DNA from: an uncultured Bacteroidota bacterium | GTDB taxonomy: Bacteria; Bacteroidota; Bacteroidia; Chitinophagales; Chitinophagaceae | Length of the DNA stretch: 64,000 nt | Reading direction: 5' to 3' | Assembly: GCA_903839875.1 (NCBI GenBank) | Contig: CAIMDZ010000039.1 | Coordinates: 1 to 64,000 of the forward strand | In this document: in pieces, positions 7,182 to 14,528 of the stretch | How the letters are laid out: the number at the start of each line of letters is the position of its first letter | Position numbering within the stretch: the first letter of the stretch is position 1 | The notes under the pieces: model-generated | The model's database searches: none | Seen by the model: the letters and a program-made list of their open reading frames with translations, nothing else | Told to the model about the DNA's origin: nothing | Position numbers and translations under genes: made by a program

Positions 7182-9001
7182 TCAAGGCAGTTGTTTATTT
7201 CTGTAAGCTTATGTTTAAAGTAGGCCACCAATTCTTTCCATAACCGCACCTGTTTTGCAACTTTTGTCAATGTTCCGAGTGAAACAATATGTGCATCCAC
7301 CAAAGCAATACACGGCTCCAGCACTTTACCTGTGAAATATCTTGCGGCGGCATTTTTTCTTTCTGAAAGTTTGTCGTCCACCCCGGTAGCGATTAATGAA
7401 TGGATCTGCCGGTGAAATCCTTCGGCATGTTTTTGGGCTTCCTTTAGTGTTTTCAATAATTGCTCCTGAAGCTGGATGTTTTTTTCTTTCGGGCCGGTTT
7501 TCTTCTTCATCAATTCCGGTAATATCTGTTCTGTAGCCGCAATTATCTCGGTGAACGAAAATAGTTTGCATAGCCGCGCCACAGTGGCTTTGCGCATGCT
7601 TTCATTAAGAATCTCTTCCAGTTCTTCTTCATCATTTTCCGACTCTGCGAAGGCTACCACCCGTTCATCAACAATTACGTTGTTCAGGTGTAATTTACTG
7701 CGCAGCACTAATCCTTCCATGCTGGTGCAGCGGCTGAGCGCTACATATACCTGGCCGGGAGCAAACGACTGGTTCAGGTCTACCACTGCTTTCTGCAACG
7801 TAAGCCCCTGGCTTTTGTGAACCGTTATCGCCCATGCCAGCCGTATAGGATATTGTGTAAAACTTCCTGACTCCTCTTCTTCTATTTCATTTTTCTGGAC
7901 ATTGAGGGTATACCTCATATTTTTCCAGGTCTCCTTTTCAAGTTCCAGCGCATCCGTGTTTTCGTCACCCGGAAACCGTACCCAGATACCTGCCGGACTG
8001 ATCATAGAGATCATCCCGATCTTGCCGTTATAATATCTCCGTGGTGACTGCAGGTCGTTTTTTACAAACATAATCTGCGCGCCTTTCTTTAATTGCAGCA
8101 CCTCTTCAGTAGGCAGGTTTTTAGGGTTGAATTCATTTTCGATTGTTCCCTTAAAAGTGTGAAGTGTTGTGGTTAATTTCTCCAGCTGCTGCTGATTGAT
8201 GCTGTCGGCTATGCGGTTGTGCGTAGACAAAATGATATAACCATCTTCTTTAGGATGCACCGGGTCAAATTGCCGGTTCAGCGTTTCAATATCCTGCTGG
8301 TGTGCATGGCCGCTGCGGATGCGGTTGAGTATATCAATAAACGTCTGATCTTTCTGGCGGTAGATCTTTTTCAGTTCAATATACAGTGGCGGGTTATCAC
8401 GCAGTACTTTTGAATCGAAAAAATAAGGACTGGCATAATATTGGCGCAATATTTCCCAATCATTCTCCGGCGCTACGGGCGGTAACTGGAAAAGGTCGCC
8501 AATGAAAATCATCTGTACACCACCGAAAGGCTGTGCCCAGTTTTTGCGCACATGCCGCAATACGAGGTCCATGGAATCGAGCAGGTCGCAGCGCACCATA
8601 CTCACCTCGTCTATTATCAGCAGCTCCAGCTTGCGCAGCAATTTTAATTTGGTCTCCCTGAGTTTCAGGTTGCCCAGCAATGAATGTTTATCCTGTGTAC
8701 CTTCTGCATGTCTGCCAAAACCACCCGCAGTACCCGGAACAAAAGGCCCGAATGGCAACTGCAGAAAAGAATGGATGGTTTCTCCTCCTGCATTTATAGC
8801 AGCCACGCCTGTTGGGGCAACTATGGCGCACTGCTTATTTGTTTGAGAACGGATGTACTTTAAGAAAGTTGTTTTCCCTGTACCAGCCCGCCCGGTAAGG
8901 AAAAGATTTTCCCCGGTATCCCGTACAAAAGATACCGCCTTCTGGAAAATGGTATTCCCGGTATCTATATCTTCGGTTGTTTTGGCGGCGGCTTCAGGCA
9001 T
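7172..9001 (-). CDS. Pif1-like superfamily 1B DNA helicase
   Basis: 609 residues. An ATP-dependent helicase of the Pif1/RecD2 group, widespread in Bacteroidota. Seen: Walker A GRAGTGKT at about 37-44, PTGVAAINAGGETIHSFLQLPFGP (Pif1 motif Ia region), Walker B LLIIDEVSMVR at about 130, IFIGDLFQLPPV (motif III), and the C-terminal motif VI region AWAITVHKSQGLTL followed by GQVYVALSRCTSMEGLVL. The last 130 residues (about 480-609) are helical and resemble the HRDC/winged-helix tail seen in this group. Likely roles are removal of secondary structure or protein blocks from DNA. It is transcribed towards the SnoaL gene, with overlapping stops. Confidence 0.92.
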   Translation of the reverse strand: MPEAAAKTTEDIDTGNTIFQKAVSFVRDTGENLFLTGRAGTGKTTFLKYIRSQTNKQCAIVAPTGVAAINAGGETIHSFLQLPFGPFVPGTAGGFGRHAEGTQDKHSLLGNLKLRETKLKLLRKLELLIIDEVSMVRCDLLDSMDLVLRHVRKNWAQPFGGVQMIFIGDLFQLPPVAPENDWEILRQYYASPYFFDSKVLRDNPPLYIELKKIYRQKDQTFIDILNRIRSGHAHQQDIETLNRQFDPVHPKEDGYIILSTHNRIADSINQQQLEKLTTTLHTFKGTIENEFNPKNLPTEEVLQLKKGAQIMFVKNDLQSPRRYYNGKIGMISMISPAGIWVRFPGDENTDALELEKETWKNMRYTLNVQKNEIEEEESGSFTQYPIRLAWAITVHKSQGLTLQKAVVDLNQSFAPGQVYVALSRCTSMEGLVLRSKLHLNNVIVDERVVAFAESENDEEELEEILNESMRKATVARLCKLFSFTEIIAATEQILPELMKKKTGPKEKNIQLQEQLLKTLKEAQKHAEGFHRQIHSLIATGVDDKLSERKNAAARYFTGKVLEPCIALVDAHIVSLGTLTKVAKQVRLWKELVAYFKHKLTEINNCLDQP

Positions 9002-10176
9002 TGGTTAAAATTAGGGAATTTTGGGAGTAGAGCCGCAAGATTTTGCGGCTCCCGTCGCATCGGACCACTCGCACCCCCCACTGGTCCAAGCGTCCGCTTG
9101 GTCCCCAAATCTGCAAGGGTCACCCTTGCGAATTTTATCAACTGCGAGTAGTTTGCACCGCCTAACGGGGTGCGTGTGGAGGGGAATACTCAAATACTAC
9201 AATGCTTTCACCCACTACAGGGGTGATTACATGTTTTTACAAAAGATTCCGCGAAATCAATAAAATCAGCTTAATCAGCGGTTCAGACAAAAGCACTTCC
9301 TCTTTTCCCCAACTTCATAATACCTAATCCATTGCTTATAAGCATATTACCACCAAATAAACTTTTTATCATAGCCCAAAAACTGCACTATCATGTAAAT
9401 TATATTTTGTAAATTAAAATTTGTATCTTATATTTGCAAAATAGCTTCATTCAATAGCTTGACAGTAAACAAAAAACACCGCGTCCCGATTTTTCTTCAG
9501 GGGGTTTATCTAACCAACGTGTAAACAGATTTCAGGACGAGGCAACCCATTAACTATTTACCATATTTTACCTTTTTTTTACCTTTTTTGGAAGTAAATT
9601 ATTACCTTTTTACATTTCATTATTAATCAATTAATTGATAGTCAATGCATTTGGGGAGAAAAGGTAAAAACACCATTGAAAACCAGGAATTTTTACCTTT
9701 TTCGCTATTGCACAAAAGAGTAACACGAATACGAAAAATGCTTGGCAAAGAGATAGCGGACGAAAATTTATACTCCTGTAAGTCAATTTATTAATTTATG
9801 GTATATATAATACAACTTCCGGACGCACTTCTGCTTCCGGAACCAACCGGAAGAAATCCGGAAGTTACAGGAAATACAACTTATTGAAAATCAATGAAAG
9901 TCGCTTAACCTAGACACAATTTTTTACTCCCGCAGTTTTTACCCAACCACTACAGTTATGAATTACAATTTAACTTATTTGATTACAGTAAACAAAAAAC
10001 AGGATTATCTAACCAACGTGTAAACACATTTCAGGACGAGGCAATGCACAGAATTGCACAGGGTTGTGCAAAAAGTGCGCAAGAATTGCGCAATAATATT
10101 GGTTCAAATAATTGATTATCAACCAATTAGTTCAAAATAAAATTTTCCCTGCAAAGTGCGCAAAACCATCCTCCCC
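9002..10176. repeat. Gene-free composite repeat region A
   Basis: No credible gene in 1.17 kb. It begins with a GAGCCGCAA/TTGCGGCTC hairpin (9030-9051), then modules shared with other gene-free regions. Module E1 (about 9110-9283, CACC[T]AACGGGGTGCG ... ACTACAGGGGTGATTACATG ... AATCAGCGGTTCAG) recurs at 53830-54035. Module E4 (GTAAACAAAAAACA ... CCAACGTGTAAACA ... TTTCAGGACGAGGCAA) occurs at about 9464-9545 and 9987-10045 and again at 32502-32562. Module E5 (ACCATATTTTACCTTTTTTT ...) is at about 9555-9680 and 32580-32680. Module E3 (AACTTCCGG ... ACCGGAAG ...) is at about 9805-9960, 31965-32130, 54260-54445 and 54540-54700. Confidence 0.75.
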
Positions 10177-10701
10177 CTATTTCTCAGCTGTCGCTGCCGT
10201 CCCTCCGCCTATCAGCGACTTAGGATGATACGGTTTAAAGAACTTCATGATGGATATACCGAAAAAAGTAGTGGAACTTGCCGACGTTTTTCCGCTGTAA
10301 TAATACTGCCCGAAATAAATATTAAAGTGGATCAGTGGAGTATGCGCATATTCAATGCCCGACGTAAACTCCGTCATAAAATTTTCCTGCGCATTAACGA
10401 TAAAGCCCACGCCGATAGTCACGGTATTGGTAAATTTACCCTGCTGGAAGATGTTCAGGTTAGGGCGCAACTCGAAGTAATTAGAGGTATCCATGCCCAC
10501 TTTTTTCCCCAGAGTAGTTTTCCCGTAATCCACACCTAAGCTGAAACAGTCCCACTGCTTGCCCACTTCAAAAGAAAGGTTCGATTTTTCCGCCAGCGTT
10601 CCGGGGCTGTTGGTAAGGCTCGGCACCAATGAAATATAATACTGTGCAGTAGCGCAATGGGTAATGACCAGCAGTGTAATAAAGAAAAAAGTTTTTTTCA
10701 T
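10177..10701 (-). CDS. Secreted or outer-membrane protein of unknown function
   Basis: 174 residues with a signal peptide (MKKTFFFITLLVITHCATAQ) and then alternating beta-strand-like segments rich in aromatic and Gly residues (FELRPNLNIFQQGKFTNTVTIGVGFIVN, shown only to indicate pattern in part), ending in a Pro/Gly/Ala-rich tail. The pattern suggests a small beta-barrel at the outer membrane. I do not recognise the family. It is single, flanked by repeat region A downstream and a perfect hairpin upstream. Confidence 0.6.
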   Translation of the reverse strand: MKKTFFFITLLVITHCATAQYYISLVPSLTNSPGTLAEKSNLSFEVGKQWDCFSLGVDYGKTTLGKKVGMDTSNYFELRPNLNIFQQGKFTNTVTIGVGFIVNAQENFMTEFTSGIEYAHTPLIHFNIYFGQYYYSGKTSASSTTFFGISIMKFFKPYHPKSLIGGGTAATAEK

Positions 10702-10803
10702 GCAGTTAAGTTTTTTTTAGTTTTAGCAAGTGTTGCGTAAATCTAAAAAAGAACCTGAATTTGAAAAAATTTCTTTATACACCGGATGTCAATAGTGTTG
10801 ATT

Positions 10804-10836
10804 AGTGTGCCACACCTTTTTTTGGTGTGGCACACT
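10804..10836 (-). terminator. Strong hairpin after the Fic-family gene
   Basis: A perfect 13-bp stem AGTGTGCCACACC / GGTGTGGCACACT with a 7-T loop. It lies 16 bp beyond the stop of the Fic-like gene (leftward transcription). There is no T-run on the exit side, so termination is likely but not certain. Confidence 0.5.
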
Positions 10837-10851
10837 TAACCTGCGCCTGCC

Positions 10852-11454
10852 CTAAGACCTTGCAAACATCACCAGTGGCTGGTAATTACCTTTATCTGCT
10901 TCATGCAGTGCGTCCAGGTAAGCCTTTCTTGCAACACCCGGTTTTATTAGCGCTTTGCTGCCCCAGCTGAAAACTTCTTTGTCGAATAACTTCTCAGCAA
11001 TTATATCCGCCATCAATCTTGAGTGCCGTCCATTTCCGTTCGGAAAACAATGTATTGATACTATCGTGTGCTTAAACCTGATTGCTATTTCGTCTTCAGG
11101 GAACGTATGGTTGGCAATCCGGAAGTTGCAGTCGTCCAGCAGTGTTCTTAGCGAAATCCCGATCTGGTATTTATCAACACCTAAGTTTTTGTTTGAGTTC
11201 CGGAATGTACCTGCCCACTTCCAAACCTTTCCGAACATTTTTACGTGCACCTGTTTAATAAAAGCTTCATTCAGAATATCTTTGGCATCCTTTGGTTTTC
11301 GCCGTTTCATTATCCAAAGCATCGCATCTTCGATATTGCGTTGTTCCAGTTCATCAAGCTGCCCCTGTGTGTTAATATTTGTGATCAGTAACCCATCTTT
11401 CTCATCTTCGTCAAGCGGTGTTTGACCGGTGTCATATGTCAGCGTCAGTCCCAT
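10852..11454 (-). CDS. Mobile mystery protein B (Fic-family)
   Basis: 200 residues. Fic domain with the motif HCFPNGNGRHSR at residues 135-146; the canonical HxFx(D/E)GNGRxxR has Asn instead of the acidic metal ligand here, which may weaken AMP transfer or change its activity. Fic enzymes attach AMP or other phospho-groups to target side chains. The family (TIGR02613) is by definition found as the downstream member of a pair with an HTH protein, mostly on mobile DNA, and that arrangement is seen here: it overlaps the upstream HTH gene by 10 bp. A toxin-antitoxin-like function is commonly suspected, not proven. Confidence 0.88.
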   Translation of the reverse strand: MGLTLTYDTGQTPLDEDEKDGLLITNINTQGQLDELEQRNIEDAMLWIMKRRKPKDAKDILNEAFIKQVHVKMFGKVWKWAGTFRNSNKNLGVDKYQIGISLRTLLDDCNFRIANHTFPEDEIAIRFKHTIVSIHCFPNGNGRHSRLMADIIAEKLFDKEVFSWGSKALIKPGVARKAYLDALHEADKGNYQPLVMFARS

Positions 11455-11909
11455 AGTTGTTTTGGCATTTGGGTTTTAATTTCATAAGCCAATTCCTCAA
11501 TTGCTGCCTTCAGCCGTTCTTCGGAATTTCCCTGCCCTTCGAGGTTCATAGTTACAGACGTGCGCCCTACAATTTTTGCCGCTATATCATGTGCTTTACG
11601 GTCAATCATTTTTTCCAATGAACCGTCCTTCGGTATAAAACCATAAACCAGCTTCATATCCAGCGCATTAGCCGTCTCCCTCAAAGTTTTCAAACTTAAA
11701 GTACCTTCCAACTCCCGGCGTTCCATATCCCGCACGCTCTGTGGCGTAATCGCCAACCTGCTGCCCAATTGCCGTAATGACATGTTCAGCGCAGTACGTA
11801 TAGTCCTGATCCAACTGCCGCCAGAAACCATTTCATTATCTAACGAAGTAAACCCCGCCATTTTATTATCCAGTTGCCGCACAACTACACTGCTGTTTCT
11901 TAATTTCAT
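11445..11909 (-). CDS. Mobile mystery protein A (HTH regulator/antitoxin candidate)
   Basis: 154 residues from the ATG at 11909. A helix-turn-helix of the Xre/HTH_3 type is visible at about residues 33-85 (IRTALNMSLRQLGSRLAITPQSVRDMERRELEGTLSL, partly quoted), followed by a helical C-terminal half. The pair partner (Fic-family) begins 10 bp before its stop, so translation is coupled. The family (TIGR02612) is always the upstream member. The promoter side contains a perfect 16-bp palindrome (11946-11961) with a second partial copy, a reasonable operator for autoregulation. Confidence 0.88.
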   Translation of the reverse strand: MKLRNSSVVVRQLDNKMAGFTSLDNEMVSGGSWIRTIRTALNMSLRQLGSRLAITPQSVRDMERRELEGTLSLKTLRETANALDMKLVYGFIPKDGSLEKMIDRKAHDIAAKIVGRTSVTMNLEGQGNSEERLKAAIEELAYEIKTQMPKQLWD

Positions 11910-11945
11910 AAGTCTATACCTTTAAAATCATAGCATAAAAGTAAG

Positions 11946-11993
11946 ATTTTAATATTAAAATATCAAGAAAAATTAAGCCTACAATATTAAAAT
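11946..11993 (-). promoter_or_regulatory. Candidate operator of the mystery A/B pair
   Basis: ATTTTAATATTAAAAT at 11946-11961 is a perfect 16-bp palindrome 37 bp before the start codon. The right part (AATATTAAAAT) is repeated at 11983-11993. Position and symmetry fit a binding site for the HTH protein encoded just downstream; this is inference. Confidence 0.5.
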
Positions 11994-12180
11994 TAACAAC
12001 TTTTGCGTATGGCGAGCTTTTTTTGATTTCACAATTCTTCACAAATTGTGAAGGATTGTGAAGGATGTAACAAGGTTTCCGGTCCCCCTCAATGGCTCGC
12101 CACACTCTAAGACCAGTTCTCAATACCCCAAAAAACGCCTCATCCACCCCAAACCAAATCAGACAACAATCCAAATCCAC

Positions 12181-12220
12181 AATTAGTCCCGATAGCTATC
12201 GGGACTAATTCCTAAATTTG
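12181..12220 (+). promoter_or_regulatory. pdxJ promoter with 30-bp perfect palindrome
   Basis: 12181-12210 is a perfect 30-bp palindrome with core CCCGATAGCTATCGGG. It is followed directly by TAAATTTG (12213-12220), an exact TAnnTTTG -7 box, 8 bp before the pdxJ ATG. The palindrome therefore occupies the spacer and -33 region, where no TTTG is seen. The same core recurs at 74-97 and 32482-32497, so it may be an inserted repeat rather than a dedicated operator. Confidence 0.6.
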
Positions 12221-12228
12221 CAAGACAA

Positions 12229-12948
12229 ATGACCAAACTCTCCGTCAATATAAACAAGATCGCCACCCTCCGTAACAGCCGCGGCGGCAATAACCCCGAT
12301 GTGGTGAAGGCCGCCATTGACTGCCAGACGTTCGGCGCCGATGGCATTACCGTTCATCCCCGGCCTGATGAGCGGCATATACGCTACGCCGACGTAAGGG
12401 AGATAAGTAAGATCATTACGACAGAGTTCAATATAGAAGGCAACCCCAAAGAAGATAAATTTGTGCAACTGGTGCTGGAAGTAAAGCCACACCAGGTAAC
12501 CCTTGTCCCCGATGACCCAGGCCAGCTCACTTCAAACCACGGCTGGGATACGATTAAGGAGCGCGAATACCTGCAGGGTATTATTAAGGTGTTCAAAACC
12601 GCCGGTATCCGTGTATCCATATTTGTAGACCCCATAGAAAGCATAGTAGCCGCCGCCCCCGAAACCGGCGCCGACCGCATAGAGCTCTATACCGAAGATT
12701 ATGCAAAAAACTATACCCGCAATAAAGAAGCAGCCATAGCCTCCTATCTTAAAGCTGCCGCCATAGCAGATCAGAAAGGCCTCGGCCTCAATGCCGGGCA
12801 TGATCTGGATATGGATAATCTCAGATTTTTTAAACAATCAATTCCTACCCTGTCAGAGGTCTCCATTGGGCATGCGCTAATATCGGATGCACTGTACTAT
12901 GGCCTCGAAAATGTCATCCAGCTCTACAAAAGAGCCTTGACAATTTGA
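12229..12948 (+). CDS. pdxJ: Pyridoxine 5'-phosphate synthase
   Basis: 239 residues, normal length. PdxJ condenses deoxyxylulose phosphate with 3-amino-2-oxopropyl phosphate in the DXP-dependent vitamin B6 pathway. Seen: KLSVNINKIATLRNSRGG at the start, CQTFGADGITVHPRPDERHIR (catalytic His and Arg residues), FNIEGNP, KPHQVTLVPDDPGQLTSNHGW, GIRVSIFVDP, TGADRIELYTEDYA and the C-terminal GLGLNAGHDLDMDNL with SIGHALI (phosphate site). A TIM barrel without signal peptide. It stands alone with its own promoter. Confidence 0.97.
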   Translation: MTKLSVNINKIATLRNSRGGNNPDVVKAAIDCQTFGADGITVHPRPDERHIRYADVREISKIITTEFNIEGNPKEDKFVQLVLEVKPHQVTLVPDDPGQLTSNHGWDTIKEREYLQGIIKVFKTAGIRVSIFVDPIESIVAAAPETGADRIELYTEDYAKNYTRNKEAAIASYLKAAAIADQKGLGLNAGHDLDMDNLRFFKQSIPTLSEVSIGHALISDALYYGLENVIQLYKRALTI

Positions 12949-12994
12949 TATTTGCCGGATGCTTTTCATCAGTACTGGCATTATTTTTACTTGG

Positions 12995-13002
12995 TAACTT
13001 TG
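12995..13002 (+). promoter_or_regulatory. -7 promoter box for the DUF5723 pair
   Basis: TAACTTTG matches TAnnTTTG and lies only 17 bp before the ATG at 13019 (11 bp before the ATG at 13013). The leader would be very short, which favours the downstream ATG. No good -33 TTTG at standard spacing. Confidence 0.4.
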
Positions 13003-13018
13003 TATAAATTATATGGCT

Positions 13019-14434
13019 ATGAAAATTAAAAATCATTTACTTTTCGTTCTGGTTTGCAGTCTTATTGCCATCAGCACCGCAGCTCAACATAATTTAGGCC
13101 TGGCCACTAGCGACTTCAGCGCACTCAACAGCCTGTATATTAATCCTGCCAGCATTGCAGGCTGCAATGAGAAAATAGCCGTAAGTCTGTTTTCAGTGAA
13201 CATGGCTGTGGATAATAATGAAGGCACTTTCTCCAACCTTAGTAAGATAGATAAAAGCAAGGATGTTTTTAATTTTACCGGCAAAGGTAATTTCAGTGCG
13301 CTGGCGCCTGCTGTAGAGCTGCGGCTTCCGGGAATATTGGTTAGCCTTAATGATCCTTTAAAACAAACGTTTGCGCTTACAGCCAGGATACGGGCCATTA
13401 ATCAATTCAATAATTTCAGCCAGGACCTTTATAGTACAGTTAGTGATAGCAACCACACCAATACCCAGGATTTTCATTACAAAACCCAGAATTTCAACTG
13501 GACCGCTCATGTATGGAGCGAGATTGCCCTCTCTTATGCATTGGTAGCCATGGATGAAGGTCCGCATAAGATTCAGGCCGGTATCTCCCTGAAGTACCTG
13601 GGTGGTATTGACTATCTGAGCCTGAAGGGAAAGAACCTCGATATAGATTACAAAGCAGGCAGCGATACCTTTTATGCTACCAATTCCGACCTCGAATTTG
13701 CCAGCGATGCCATTAGCGCCAACAACGCCTATTCCAATGGGGTCAGTTCTTCAGGCATCATTAATAAATTTTTTGGCGCAAAGGCCGGCAGCGGATTTGG
13801 TATGGATATTGGTGTTACCTATACCTACACAATAGGCGGTGAAAAATCAGGATATAACAAATGGACTTCCGAAGACGGGCATAAACTAAGGGTATCCGCC
13901 GCCGTAACCGACATCGGCTCAATAAAATATAAACAGGGCGATAATTTTGTAGTAAATGTCACAGGTAATGGCTATATCACCGGTAAAGGTTTATCAGACA
14001 ATCTGAAAGACTATACCACCCTCAGGAATTATGCAGCAAGCCAGGGTTTCAGTGTAGATACAGGCTCAAAGACCACAAAAGTGCACATGCCTACAGCCCT
14101 GATAATGAATGCTGACTACCAGATAATCAGCAAGGTATATGTCAATTTGCTATATCTTGGTAACCTGGCCAACCGCCAGAACTATGGTAATTCTTATTAC
14201 AGCCAGGTAACTCTTACCCCAAGATTTAATTACAAACTGATTGGTGTAGCATTGCCAATTACCTACAGCACCCTTGCAAGCGACGTCAAAGTTGGTTTAG
14301 GCTTCAGGATATCAGGTTTCTACTTCGGCAGTGATGATATGCTTGCATTAATGAGTAACCACCAACATGGGTTCGGGTTCTATTTCGGCGCTTATGTCCC
14401 TATTTATAGAAAGCCTTCAAAAGACGATCACTAA
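13019..14434 (+). CDS. DUF5723-type outer-membrane beta-barrel protein (first of two)
   Basis: 471 residues from the ATG at 13019; an ATG two codons upstream is also possible. A signal peptide (MKIKNHLLFVLVCSLIAIST) is followed by the family opening GLATSDFSALNSLYINPASIA. The body is a long series of beta-strands, consistent with a FadL/PorV-like barrel of about 14 strands. The function of DUF5723 proteins is unknown; they are confined mainly to Bacteroidota. The next gene is a diverged tandem duplicate with the same sequence landmarks (HVWSEIALSYA, LKYLGGIDYLSLKGKNLD, FFGAKAGSGFGMD). Confidence 0.82.
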   Translation: MKIKNHLLFVLVCSLIAISTAAQHNLGLATSDFSALNSLYINPASIAGCNEKIAVSLFSVNMAVDNNEGTFSNLSKIDKSKDVFNFTGKGNFSALAPAVELRLPGILVSLNDPLKQTFALTARIRAINQFNNFSQDLYSTVSDSNHTNTQDFHYKTQNFNWTAHVWSEIALSYALVAMDEGPHKIQAGISLKYLGGIDYLSLKGKNLDIDYKAGSDTFYATNSDLEFASDAISANNAYSNGVSSSGIINKFFGAKAGSGFGMDIGVTYTYTIGGEKSGYNKWTSEDGHKLRVSAAVTDIGSIKYKQGDNFVVNVTGNGYITGKGLSDNLKDYTTLRNYAASQGFSVDTGSKTTKVHMPTALIMNADYQIISKVYVNLLYLGNLANRQNYGNSYYSQVTLTPRFNYKLIGVALPITYSTLASDVKVGLGFRISGFYFGSDDMLALMSNHQHGFGFYFGAYVPIYRKPSKDDH

Positions 14435-14528
14435 ACGCGGAAAAACACCCCACATATTTTCATATTTGCCCATAATGTATTACTTTACACGCCACTTGTA
14501 TAAAAGCAAGGTCACCAAAACCAACGGA

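Larger units (their letters stand above)
11910..12228. other. Divergent intergenic region between mystery A and pdxJ
   Basis: 319 bp. It holds the candidate operator at 11946-11993, a TTCACAATTCTTCACAAATTGTGAAGGATTGTGAA-type dyad at about 12030-12065 (two nested inverted repeats of CACAATTC/GAATTGTG character), and the pdxJ promoter palindrome. An 88-residue leftward frame here has no protein-like features. Confidence 0.6.

Noticed and set aside
9021..9263. 80-residue frame in region A
   Set aside because: Spans a hairpin and module E1, whose copy at 53.8-54.0 kb does not keep the frame.
11914..12180. 88-residue leftward frame
   Set aside because: Covers the operator and dyads of a divergent promoter region; no protein-like features.
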